Below are positions 6,897 through 13,445 of a DNA stretch of 13,552 bases, one piece after another. Positions within the stretch are counted from its first letter, which is position 1. Every line of letters begins with the position of its first letter. This DNA comes from Vicinamibacteria bacterium (GTDB lineage Bacteria > Acidobacteriota > Vicinamibacteria > Fen-336 > JAGNNV01): NCBI GenBank assembly GCA_016650185.1, contig JAENWE010000086.1, forward strand, positions 1-13,552, read 5' to 3'. Below the pieces are notes generated by a model. It worked only from the letters and a program-made list of their open reading frames with translations, had not been told where the DNA came from and did no database searches. The position numbers were made by a program, and so were the translations under genes.

Positions 6897-7805
6897 GTTG
6901 CGGCGCTTCTTGGCGGCCATGTATCCGGGCCGCACTCGGACCGTGATCTCGGGGCGAGCGACCTTCACCTCGATCTTCCGGTAGGTGTTGTCGGCCGAGC
7001 GCTTGGGTGAATAGGCGATGAGGTAGTTGTTCTTCAGATCCTTCGAAATGGCCTCGAAGACCTGAATCAGCTCGGCCACCTTCGACGGGAAGTAGTACGC
7101 GCCTCCGGTGTCCTGGGCAAGATTCTTCAAGAAGCCTTTGGGAGTGTCGAAGCCCTGAATGCCCACGGCGTAGATCGAGACCTCGACCGCCTTGGCCATG
7201 GCCGTCACCTGGCCCTTGCTGGCGCTGCTCGCGCCATTGTCATCGCCATCGGAGAGAAGGATCAGGGCTTTGCGGCCCGGCCGGTCACGCAGGCGATCCA
7301 GGCTGTAAAGAACCGCATCGTAAAGGGCCGTCCCTCCCCACACTTGAAGTCCGTTGATGAACGAATCCATCCGGTCCGTGTCGCCGGTGAACTCCGAACT
7401 CGACTTCACGCTCTCGTTGAAACTGACCACGAGGGCTTGATCGGAGTCTTCGAGCTTGCCGGTGAAGTAGGTGGCGGCCTCCTTCAGAAAGTCGATGCTC
7501 GGTTGCATGCTCCCCGAGGTGTCGAGGGTGAGCGCTATGGAGAGGGGAATCCGATCCTCTCCCGTGCTCGTGCCGAGATAGGTGATGTCCTGGAGAACGC
7601 CGTCTTCGAAGATCTGGATCTCTTCCTTCTTCAGATCCGAAACGAAACGGCCGCCCTTGTCGAAGACCAGAACCGGCACCGACACGACCTCGACCTCCGC
7701 GCCGATGACCAGCGGCGGTCGCTGCTGGGTCTGGGGAGCGGAGGCCCCCATGGAGGCGAGGGCGACGGCGAGACCGATAGTGAGAGCCGCGGTGGGTCGG
7801 CTCAC
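6888..7805 (-). CDS. Exported VWA-domain protein (VWFA-related acidobacterial domain type)
   Basis: This 305-residue protein has a probable signal peptide at residues 1-23 (hydrophobic AALTIGLAVALASMGASA), so it is predicted to be exported. An N-terminal beta-rich segment (31-80: VSVPVLVFDKGGRFVSDL, EEIQIFEDGVLQDI) precedes the von Willebrand A domain at about 87-265. The MIDAS metal site is complete: DTSGS at 95-99, the threonine in GGTAL at 157-161, and LLSDGDDN at 183-190. The C-terminal NNYLIAYSPK (259-268) and VRVRPGY (289-295) are typical of the TIGR03436 family, which is abundant in Acidobacteriota. The tail is strongly basic (AAKKRRNRR). The start is a GTG whose GTGA overlaps the TGA of the DUF4126 gene; a later ATG (M20) would destroy the signal peptide. 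The role is unknown: binding of metal and a protein ligand is expected from the domain. Confidence 0.9.
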   Translation of the reverse strand: MSRPTAALTIGLAVALASMGASAPQTQQRPPLVIGAEVEVVSVPVLVFDKGGRFVSDLKKEEIQIFEDGVLQDITYLGTSTGEDRIPLSIALTLDTSGSMQPSIDFLKEAATYFTGKLEDSDQALVVSFNESVKSSSEFTGDTDRMDSFINGLQVWGGTALYDAVLYSLDRLRDRPGRKALILLSDGDDNGASSASKGQVTAMAKAVEVSIYAVGIQGFDTPKGFLKNLAQDTGGAYYFPSKVAELIQVFEAISKDLKNNYLIAYSPKRSADNTYRKIEVKVARPEITVRVRPGYMAAKKRRNRR

Positions 7806-8512
7806 GCGGTCACCGCGGTGGGAGGGGTTCGAGTCGTCCTTGGATTCGGAGTCATCCGCTTTCGGACAAACCTCCCGGTGACCAGAGCAAAGAGCACAAC
7901 CCCGGCGGCCACTACGAGGGGGGCCAGGATGGCCAGGGCCACCAGGCCGAAAGCAATGACGTCCTCGATCACGGAGAGAATGGGAGCGGCGAGGCCGGCG
8001 GTGATGGGCGACAGGACGCCCCGAACCGTGGCCTTGGCGGTATGAGGCAGAAGCGAGGCCGGCGTTCCCACCATCGCCCCCAGAGCCAGGGCCACGATGG
8101 GGTCGTCGACGGTCCAGAGTACCGAGGCCGCGAGGACCATACCGGCCACCGGCTTCAGAAACGTGGACAGTGTGTCGAGCGCATGATCGACCACCGGGAT
8201 CTTGTCCGCGATCAACTCGACAATGGTGGCGATCAAGAAGACGGTGAGGGCGGTATTGGAGCCGAGGAAGAGGAAGGAGTCGCCCAGGGGGAGAACCCCG
8301 AAGCGCACCGAGAGCCCTACCGCAAACAGGGGCAGCCAGGCGCGGAGACCGGCGCAGGCGGCGAGCGCAATGCCGAGGGCGATCGACTGCAGGAGGTCAA
8401 CGGAAAGGGCCGGCAGTTCCAGACGGCTCAGGCGCGCGGGCCAGTCCGTGCCTCGCAGCCCGTCCAGGAATGACGCGAGGCCGCTCGATAGGGAGATGAA
8501 GAAGGAGGACAT
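7802..8512 (-). CDS. DUF4126 integral membrane protein
   Basis: This 236-residue inner-membrane protein has no assigned function. It matches the DUF4126 pattern. LLQSIALGIALAACAGLRAW (41-60) opens the domain, then LPLFAVGLSVRFGVLPLG. VELIADKIPVVDHALDTLST (98-117) is the most conserved block. LKPVAGMVLAASVL, a Gly-rich GAMVGTPASLL, and SVIEDVIAFGLVALAILAPL near the C-terminus follow. Four to six hydrophobic segments can be counted. An amphipathic stretch of about 38 residues precedes the domain and may be extra to the family. It is placed immediately after the 27-bp palindrome and overlaps the VWA gene by 4 bp, so the two are probably cotranslated. The ATG at 8512 has only a weak GTGAG-like purine stretch in front of it. 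Confidence 0.88.
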   Translation of the reverse strand: MSSFFISLSSGLASFLDGLRGTDWPARLSRLELPALSVDLLQSIALGIALAACAGLRAWLPLFAVGLSVRFGVLPLGDSFLFLGSNTALTVFLIATIVELIADKIPVVDHALDTLSTFLKPVAGMVLAASVLWTVDDPIVALALGAMVGTPASLLPHTAKATVRGVLSPITAGLAAPILSVIEDVIAFGLVALAILAPLVVAAGVVLFALVTGRFVRKRMTPNPRTTRTPPTAVTA

Positions 8513-8539
8513 GACTCACGAACCCTAGGGACGTGGGTC
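8513..8539. repeat. 27-bp near-perfect palindrome before DUF4126 start
   Basis: Arms GACTCACG (8513-8520) and CGTGGGTC (8532-8539) are inverted with 7 of 8 positions matching, around a perfect 8-bp palindrome CCCTAGGG (8523-8530). It abuts the DUF4126 ATG and lies 20 bp after the stop of the diaminopentanoate dehydrogenase-like gene. It could be an operator for a dimeric regulator, an RNA hairpin covering the translation start, or a transcription stop without a U-tract. I cannot tell which. Confidence 0.6.
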
Positions 8540-8558
8540 TGGTTGTGTCAAGCGTCTT

Positions 8559-9596
8559 CTACCGCCACTTCTTGGTCGGATTGCGGGCTTCGTCCTTGTT
8601 GTAACAATGGACGAGCGGAATATCGCGCATGGTCACCACTCCGGGACGGGCCGACATGACTTTGGGAATGGCGTTGACCGTGATCGCGGCGGTGGCGATG
8701 TCGCCGGCGATCCCGCCCATGATCGTCATGTCCACCGAGGGAGAGCCGTCGATCACCACGTGATCCCTCGGGGTATCGGCGCCCACGTACATGTGTAGAT
8801 CCAGGCTGACCACCAGGCCGCTCTTCGTATAGCCCTTCGCACTCTGCTTGATGCCGGCGGCGGTTCCCGCGGCAATGCGCAGGTAGTCGGTGTTGAGGTC
8901 GCGCGGGGCCACCGCCGGGTCGAGAGTCTCTTCGACGCGTTCCAGCTTGAACCCCAGCGAGTCGGCGATCATCTGCACGGACTCCGGCAGACCGACGTGG
9001 CGAACGGTGCCTTCCGCCTTGGCCCGGCTGAACTGAGCCAGGGAAAGACCGGCGCCCACCTTGCGCTGCAGGGGCAGACGTCTGGTGCCCGCATCCACGA
9101 TCCGAGTCACCGAAACGCGGGATACGGTTTCGCAAGGCGCGGTCAGCATGAGGGCCAGGGCATCCATGGCGAAGCCCGGGTTCACGCCCGTGCCCAGCAC
9201 CGAGACCTTCTTTTTCTTGGCGATGGCATCCAGATCGCGAAAGACCCTCGCGTTCATAGGGACGGGATAGGCGAACTCTTCGCAGGTCGTGACCACGTTG
9301 ATCCCGCGATGGATGAGCGCCTCGATGGTGGCCTTCACGACTTTGGCGGACGAGGTGGTGGAGACCACGGCCACATCGGCTTTGATGGTCTTGATGAACT
9401 TGACCGGGTCGCTCATCACCTTGATCCGGACCTTCTTGCCCAGCCCGAGCACGTCGCCCAGATCCTTGCCGGCCTTCTCAGGTGCTGGGTCACACGCTCC
9501 CACCACCTTGAGCCCCTCTTTGGCCAGCACCATCTTCGCGATGCCGACGCCAATAGGGCCGAGGCCAATGTGAATGATCTTCAGATCACGGGACAT
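8559..9596 (-). CDS. 2,4-diaminopentanoate dehydrogenase-like NAD(P) oxidoreductase
   Basis: This 345-residue cytoplasmic oxidoreductase belongs to the group often labelled 'dihydrodipicolinate reductase-like', with 2,4-diaminopentanoate dehydrogenase (Ord of ornithine fermentation) as the characterised member. Seen: an N-terminal Rossmann fold with HIGLGPIGVGIA at residues 9-20, followed by VVGACDPAPEKAG (31-43, acidic end of strand 2). ADVAVVSTTSS is at 73-83, the family motif TTCEEFAYP at 103-111, and GTGVNPGFAMDAL at 135-147. A C-terminal substrate domain follows from about 150, with HVVIDGSPSVDMTIMGG (279-295) and ATAAITVNAIP (301-311). The known member deaminates a C4 amine oxidatively; the substrate here is unproven. 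Downstream of lat and the 75-residue protein, it probably acts on a lysine- or diamine-derived metabolite. GGAG lies about 11 bases before the ATG. A 109-bp gap separates it from the preceding gene. It is not DapB: it lacks the DapB length and motifs. Confidence 0.82.
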   Translation of the reverse strand: MSRDLKIIHIGLGPIGVGIAKMVLAKEGLKVVGACDPAPEKAGKDLGDVLGLGKKVRIKVMSDPVKFIKTIKADVAVVSTTSSAKVVKATIEALIHRGINVVTTCEEFAYPVPMNARVFRDLDAIAKKKKVSVLGTGVNPGFAMDALALMLTAPCETVSRVSVTRIVDAGTRRLPLQRKVGAGLSLAQFSRAKAEGTVRHVGLPESVQMIADSLGFKLERVEETLDPAVAPRDLNTDYLRIAAGTAAGIKQSAKGYTKSGLVVSLDLHMYVGADTPRDHVVIDGSPSVDMTIMGGIAGDIATAAITVNAIPKVMSARPGVVTMRDIPLVHCYNKDEARNPTKKWR

Positions 9597-9705
9597 GCAG
9601 GTTTTATCTCCAGAAAGAAACCACTACTCGCTGCCGGCGCACCAGGGAAGCCCTTGAGACCGCACTAAAGAGGAAAGAGGGGAAAAAGTGAAGCGAAAGA
9701 GCCGC

Positions 9706-9933
9706 TCAGCGCTCCACCGGAATTGAGGCGAAGTCGTCATCGGGCACCGCCGCCACCATCACCGTGGTGGAGATGGGAAGGAAGGCGGTGTGATTCTTGC
9801 CGTTCAGAGTCAGGCGCACTTCGTAATATCCCTCGTCGGAAACGCGGACCAGTTTGCCCTTGGCGCTTTTCGCCTTGATGATCTCGGACATCGCTTCGTT
9901 GGCGATGAACACGGCGGCTTCACTTTCGATCAC
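9706..9933 (-). CDS. Unrecognised 75-residue protein coupled to lat
   Basis: I do not recognise this family. The protein begins with GTG overlapping the TGA of lat in a GTGA, preceded by GGGAGG nine bases upstream, an excellent start. Predicted structure is one N-terminal helix (AVFIANEAMSEIIKAK, residues 7-22) followed by beta strands: GKLVRVSDE (26-34), YYEVRLTLNG (36-45) and HTAFLPISTTVMVAAVP (48-64). The end is acidic (DDDF). No cysteines, signal peptide or membrane segment. The frame stays open to 10302 inside lat, but that part is antiparallel-frame noise over a well-conserved gene. The tight coupling suggests a partner or regulator of lysine aminotransferase, or a small subunit of the downstream pathway enzyme; both are inference. 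Confidence 0.78.
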   Translation of the reverse strand: MIESEAAVFIANEAMSEIIKAKSAKGKLVRVSDEGYYEVRLTLNGKNHTAFLPISTTVMVAAVPDDDFASIPVER

Positions 9934-11285
9934 TTGACTGATCCTCCCAATAGAGACTGAAGAGCGCGACGGAGAATGTCGAGGCCGGCGTCGGCCTCGG
10001 AAAACGTGAGGGTCAGGGGCGGCCGGAACCGGACCGACCGCAGGCCACAGGGCATGGCGATCATGCCCAAATCGAGGCACTTCGCGAGCAGGGCGCTCCG
10101 CGACTCCGGCTGGGTATCGAACGCAATCATCAGGCCGCGACCGCGACCGTTGGAGACGAGTGAAGGGAATTCCTCCTGAAGGCCGCGCAGTCCTTTGAGG
10201 AGATGGTCCCCCACCAGCCGCGCGTTCTCCACCAGATTGTCTTCCTCGATGATTTCGAGGAAGCGCTGGAAGCGGACCATGTCCGTAAGATTCCCGCCCC
10301 AAGTCGAGCTGATTCTGGATCTCGTCTTGAAGACGTTTTCCGGTTCACGGTCGACCTTGGGGCCGACGAGGCATCCACAGGTCTGGGTCTTCTTGCCGAA
10401 GGCCAGGGCGTCCGGCCTCACACCGTAGTGCTCATGCGCCCAGAACTTCCCGGTGAGGGCCACGCCGGTCTGAACCTCGTCGACGATGAAGAAGCAGTTC
10501 GTCGAATCGGCAATGGCCTGGAGCGCCTGAATGAACTGGGGCCGAAAGTGATTGTCGCCGCCCTCGCCCTGAATCGGTTCGATGATGATCCCGGCGATGT
10601 CGTCCCCGAAGTCTTCGAAGGCTTTCCGCAGCTGTTCAAGAGAGCGCTGTTCGAGAGCCGCCACATCCTCAAGCGCCTCGCGGGTTTCCGAAAATCGCAG
10701 CTTGGGATTATCGAGGCGGGGCCAGGGAAATTTCGGATAGAGATCGGTCTTTGCCGAATCCGTGTTGGTCAGGGACAGGCAGTACCCGGCCCGGCCGTGA
10801 AACGCTTCCTTGAAGTGGACGATCTGATGACCCCGCTCCTTGGAGCGGTCACCGCCCGCGCGCCAGTTCTGACGAACCTTGTAGTCCATCGCAACCTTGA
10901 GCGTGTTCTCCACGGCCAGGGTGCCGCCTTCTATGAAGAAAGCGTGCGGCAGATAGGCGGGCATCGCCACGCGCGCGAACGTCTCCAGGAAGCTCGCGAA
11001 TTCCACGCAGTAGGCGTCGGACAGGGACGGCTTGACCTGGGCCACCTTGAGGAGCCTTCCCTTGAATTCCTCGTCCTGGGTCTTCGGATGGTTGTACCCA
11101 ATGGGAGACGAGGCGATGAAGGTCATGAAATCAAGAAGGTTGCGCCCGTTCTTCGAGTCATAGAGCCAGGCGCCATGACTCTTCTCGAGGTCAAAAACGA
11201 AGTCGAGCCCGTCCACGAGCAGATGACGGCCCACGACCTGATGAACGTCTTGCGGCGCGATCTCAAGGAGGGTCGAATGGGTCAT
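9930..11285 (-). CDS. lat: L-lysine 6-aminotransferase (LAT, EC 2.6.1.36)
   Basis: This is a PLP-dependent fold-type I aminotransferase, 451 residues. It moves the epsilon-amino group of L-lysine to 2-oxoglutarate, giving 2-aminoadipate 6-semialdehyde, which cyclises to piperideine-6-carboxylate. It closely resembles Mycobacterium tuberculosis Rv3290c as I remember it. Shared blocks are EGGTLAVENTLK, EAFHGRAGYCLSLTNT, IEPIQGEGGDNHFRP (about 235-249), FIVDEVQTG (266-274, PLP-binding Asp), AFGKKTQTCG (295-304, Schiff-base Lys at about 298), STWGGNLTDMVR (327-338) and VRFRPPLT near the end. The Glu of GEGGD equivalent to the LAT substrate-switch glutamate is present. The frame opens at a TTG at 11333; I prefer the ATG at 11285, which gives the family length of about 450. 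Neither has a good Shine-Dalgarno. It is the first gene of a probable operon with the 75-residue protein and the dehydrogenase. Confidence 0.94.
   Translation of the reverse strand: MTHSTLLEIAPQDVHQVVGRHLLVDGLDFVFDLEKSHGAWLYDSKNGRNLLDFMTFIASSPIGYNHPKTQDEEFKGRLLKVAQVKPSLSDAYCVEFASFLETFARVAMPAYLPHAFFIEGGTLAVENTLKVAMDYKVRQNWRAGGDRSKERGHQIVHFKEAFHGRAGYCLSLTNTDSAKTDLYPKFPWPRLDNPKLRFSETREALEDVAALEQRSLEQLRKAFEDFGDDIAGIIIEPIQGEGGDNHFRPQFIQALQAIADSTNCFFIVDEVQTGVALTGKFWAHEHYGVRPDALAFGKKTQTCGCLVGPKVDREPENVFKTRSRISSTWGGNLTDMVRFQRFLEIIEEDNLVENARLVGDHLLKGLRGLQEEFPSLVSNGRGRGLMIAFDTQPESRSALLAKCLDLGMIAMPCGLRSVRFRPPLTLTFSEADAGLDILRRALQSLLGGSVK
9943..9948 (-). promoter_or_regulatory. Ribosome binding site for the 75-residue protein
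   Basis: GGGAGG on the minus strand lies nine bases before the GTG at 9933, inside the last codons of lat. It is the strongest Shine-Dalgarno I found in the window and supports the short reading of this gene. Confidence 0.6.
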
Positions 11286-11409
11286 GGGGCGCGACGACGG
11301 TAGGGCTTCTTTGCTTGCGCAGGCGGACGACAACGGGCGGAAAGGACGCCCCCCTGGAGGTCGACGGGCCAGCCAGGGAGATCCTTGCCATGCGTCACCA
11401 AGGCGCGGG

Positions 11410-11440
11410 AGTTTACCACGCCCGGACGGAAACCGGACAA
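11410..11440 (-). promoter_or_regulatory. Weak candidate promoter upstream of lat
   Basis: The 227 bp between the Spy-like gene's stop and lat is the longest non-coding stretch between genes. On the minus strand TTGTCC (11440-11435) and TAAACT (11415-11410) are 19 bp apart, a poor sigma-70-like pair. Two direct copies of CCGGAC (11422-11427 and 11433-11438) sit 11 bp apart, about one helical turn, over the -35-like box. Very tentative. Confidence 0.2.
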
Positions 11441-11450
11441 ACCGCTCCCC

Positions 11451-11475
11451 TAAGTCGATAGCCCGGATTGACTTA
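11451..11475. repeat. Inverted repeat / hairpin downstream of the Spy-like gene
   Basis: TAAGTCGAT (11451-11459) and ATTGACTTA (11467-11475) form a 9-bp stem with one G-T pair and a 7-nt loop. It lies about 37 bp after the stop of the ECF module read on the minus strand, the right place for a terminator, but no T-run follows. It could also be an operator for lat. Confidence 0.4.
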
Positions 11476-11512
11476 TGAAGCGCGGAGCCCCGGGAGTGTC
11501 CGCCTAGCGTTC

Positions 11513-12103
11513 TCAGCGCCTGGCGGGGCGTTCCCGGTCCTGGGTGCGCGCCAGCAGGTGGCGCAGGCGTGTGTCGACCTCGGCCTCAAAAACCCGATAC
11601 TTCGCTTGCTGCAAGGGTGTGAGGACGGCATCGAGGGCATCGAGATTGGAGACCGTCGCGGCGCGCTCGTCCGCCACCGCACTTTTCACATCTTTCAGAA
11701 TCTCGCCGACCCCGGCCTCGGTCGCCATCCCCGACTGGAGGGTTCGACGCAGCGACCGGAGGGCGGACATCCGTTTCATGGCGAACTCCCGTCGATCGGA
11801 CTGCAGCTTTTTCACGAGGGGGAGAACTTTGGCGAACTGCTCTTCGCTCAGGCCAATACTCTCCTGAAGGTTGCTGATGACGTAGGCGTCCATGAGGCGG
11901 AACGTCTCGGACCGGAGCTCCGGAACGTGCCCCACAGGCCGGTCCGGCCCCGAGCGAGTACCCGGTGTCTTGTCGCGCTGCGTGGTCTTGGGCTGTGCCG
12001 GCTGGGACGTACTTTCGGCGACGGCGACGGCGGCGCCAAATGCGAAGAGGGCGCCGGCCAGGGTGAGCCTGGTCAGCGTGCGGAGGCGAAGTCGAGGGGT
12101 CAT
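11513..12103 (-). CDS. Exported LTXXQ/Spy-CpxP-like protein
   Basis: This 196-residue protein has a signal peptide at 1-29 (basic MTPRLRLRTLTR, then hydrophobic LTLAGALFAFGAAVAVA). A disordered Pro/Thr-rich linker (31-60) follows, then an all-helical domain (62-185). Within it IGLSEEQFAKVLPLVKKLQ (83-101) and LTPLQQAKYRVFEAE (161-175) carry the LTxxQ-type repeats of Spy/CpxP and periplasmic heavy-metal sensors. The domain is rich in Arg (SDRREF, SALRSLRRTL). Relatives act in the periplasm as chaperones or stress sensors. It starts 10 bp after the anti-sigma gene ends, so it is probably a target or modulator of that sigma/anti-sigma pair. The frame is open back to 12451, but that region is the anti-sigma gene in another frame and would bury the signal peptide, so I took the ATG at 12103. 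Confidence 0.8.
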   Translation of the reverse strand: MTPRLRLRTLTRLTLAGALFAFGAAVAVAESTSQPAQPKTTQRDKTPGTRSGPDRPVGHVPELRSETFRLMDAYVISNLQESIGLSEEQFAKVLPLVKKLQSDRREFAMKRMSALRSLRRTLQSGMATEAGVGEILKDVKSAVADERAATVSNLDALDAVLTPLQQAKYRVFEAEVDTRLRHLLARTQDRERPARR

Positions 12104-12113
12104 GAGGGGGGTC

Positions 12114-12704
12114 TCATAGCGGGTTGGCTCCGGTGAGCGGAGAGCGGGCGGAAAACGCCTGGAGGAGATTCTCCTCTTCGTGGGTGGTGAGCCCGCCCAG
12201 GCAGGCGGCTCGGCAACGCGCGATGGCGAGTTCGTCCTCGTTCGGAGTCCATTCGGCCAGCACGGCCAGGCCTTCGTCCTCGGACTCATCGGGAAGAGGA
12301 GTCCAGGCCGGAAGGTGGCCGGCGGCGCGTGAACCCGCACCCGCGACGAGTTGCAGCCGATCGGAGTCGCTCCGAGGGGACAGGGGGCTCCAGACCGCGA
12401 AAACCAGAACGGCCACCAGAGCGGAGACAAACGCCGGTCGGAGAAGGGCAAAGCGATCCCAGATGGACCTGGAGTGCGGCCTCTCGCGGGCCACCGCCTC
12501 CCGAATCCGGCTTCGCAGCAGCAGATCGTCCCAGTCGGTGGTGCGGGCCAGCGAGGCGTCCGCGCGTCGAAGATCGGCCAACAGTCCGGCCAAAGACCTC
12601 GCCTCCGCCTCGCATCGCTCGCAACCGGCTATACCCTGAGGGTCCAGGCCGAGACTGATCTGCTCGCAGATCTCTTCACTGGAGAGATGGTGATGAGTGC
12701 TCAT
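12114..12704 (-). CDS. Single-pass membrane anti-sigma factor (putative)
   Basis: This 196-residue protein is the presumed antagonist of the ECF sigma factor encoded just upstream, from which it starts by an ATGA overlap. The N-terminal cytoplasmic part (1-85) has HHLSSEEICEQISLGLD and GCERCEAEARSL (27-38), resembling zinc-finger anti-sigma domains. The typical H-x3-C-x2-C spacing is not met: the position four residues before the first Cys of CERC is Gly, so any zinc site would have to use other residues such as H4-H6 or C13. One membrane segment follows at about 88-108 (LLRPAFVSALVAVLVFAVW). The exterior part is acidic (PLPDESEDEGLAVLAEW) and contains C164 and C168 (ARCRAACLGG), possibly redox- or metal-reactive. 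I recognise the arrangement rather than a sequence family. Confidence 0.78.
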   Translation of the reverse strand: MSTHHHLSSEEICEQISLGLDPQGIAGCERCEAEARSLAGLLADLRRADASLARTTDWDDLLLRSRIREAVARERPHSRSIWDRFALLRPAFVSALVAVLVFAVWSPLSPRSDSDRLQLVAGAGSRAAGHLPAWTPLPDESEDEGLAVLAEWTPNEDELAIARCRAACLGGLTTHEEENLLQAFSARSPLTGANPL

Positions 12705-13384
12705 GATTTTCCGGAGTCCTTGCGCCCCGCGGCCGGAGGATTCGCCAGAGCCAGGGCGGCGAAGTCCCTTGAGCCAAGCGTCTTGCGCAGATTGCGAATG
12801 GCAAAGAAAAGATTGGCCTTCACGGTGCCCACGTTCGATCCCAGAATCTCCGCGACCTCGGCATGCGTGCGCTCTTCCAGGACCTTCATGATCACGGTCA
12901 GGCGCTGTTTCTCAGGCAGAGTGTCGAGGGCGGACCGGACACCTTGGGCCCGCGCCTTCTGGTCCAGCGCCTCTTCAACCGTGGGGCCCTCGGCCGCAAC
13001 GTCGTGGATCTCCTCCCACTCCTCGGTTCGATTCTTTCTCGACGCCTTGAAGGAGAGGCACGCGTTGACGGCGATCCGGTAGAGCCAGGTCGAAAAGGCG
13101 CTGGTGCCGCGAAACTTCGGCAGAGACCGATAGGCCTTCACGAAGACCTCCTGGGTAAGGTCGGCCGCGTCCTCCGCGTTGCCGGTAAAGCGATAGCACA
13201 CGCGATGGATGGCGGTCTGATGACGGATCACCAGGGTGTCGAAGGCCGAGGCGTCACCGCCGAGACAGGCCTCGATCGCCGCGCGCTCTTCAAGGCGAGC
13301 CAACTCGCGCGCATCGCCGCCTTGATCGGCGAGCAGGCGGGTCATGGCAAAGCCCCGGGGAGCGGTTTCGGTTTGGGCAAGCAT
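12701..13384 (-). CDS. ECF (extracytoplasmic function) RNA polymerase sigma factor
   Basis: This is a 227-residue group IV sigma-70 factor directing RNA polymerase to stress promoters. Region 2 spans about residues 35-110: EACLGGDASAFDTLVIRHQ, YRFTGNAEDAADLTQEVFVKAY (split YRFTGNAEDAADL and TQEVFVKAY) and FSTWLYRIAVNACL. Region 4 spans about 150-203: LDTLPEKQRLTVIMKVLEE, HAEVAEILGSNVGTVKANLF and AIRNLRKTL with its helix-turn-helix. The C-terminal tail (210-227) is short and Ala/Pro/Lys-rich. The frame stays open to an ATG at 13525, but the codons from 13446 on lie in a palindromic repeat, so that start is unlikely. I took the ATG at 13384; the ATG at 13345 (214 residues) is also possible. It overlaps the anti-sigma gene by 4 bp, the standard pairing. 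Autoregulation is likely but I found no convincing ECF promoter. Confidence 0.92.
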   Translation of the reverse strand: MLAQTETAPRGFAMTRLLADQGGDARELARLEERAAIEACLGGDASAFDTLVIRHQTAIHRVCYRFTGNAEDAADLTQEVFVKAYRSLPKFRGTSAFSTWLYRIAVNACLSFKASRKNRTEEWEEIHDVAAEGPTVEEALDQKARAQGVRSALDTLPEKQRLTVIMKVLEERTHAEVAEILGSNVGTVKANLFFAIRNLRKTLGSRDFAALALANPPAAGRKDSGKS

Positions 13385-13445
13385 CACGGATTCTCTCAGC
13401 AGCGGGGCACGGACGACATCCGTGACTGTTGGAAGAAACCCACCA

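Noticed and set aside
7344..8045. 233-codon plus-strand open frame across the VWA/DUF4126 junction
   Set aside because: Antisense to a complete signal peptide, MIDAS domain and coupled start; no recognisable content.
8997..9668. 223-codon plus-strand open frame over the dehydrogenase gene
   Set aside because: His/Asp/Gly-rich shadow of the dehydrogenase frame, no family resemblance.
9706..10302. Longer reading (198 codons) of the 75-residue gene
   Set aside because: The extra N-terminal part is out of frame inside the conserved end of lat, and the GTG with GGGAGG at the lat stop is a far better start.
10203..11303. 366-codon plus-strand open frame antisense to lat
   Set aside because: No domain or start signal; the minus strand encodes a full LAT with all PLP motifs.
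11286..11333. TTG start for lat adding 16 residues
   Set aside because: No ribosome binding site, and the ATG at 11285 gives the usual family length.
12104..12451. Upstream extension of the Spy-like protein by 116 residues
   Set aside because: It overlaps the anti-sigma gene in another frame and would place the signal peptide in the middle of the protein.
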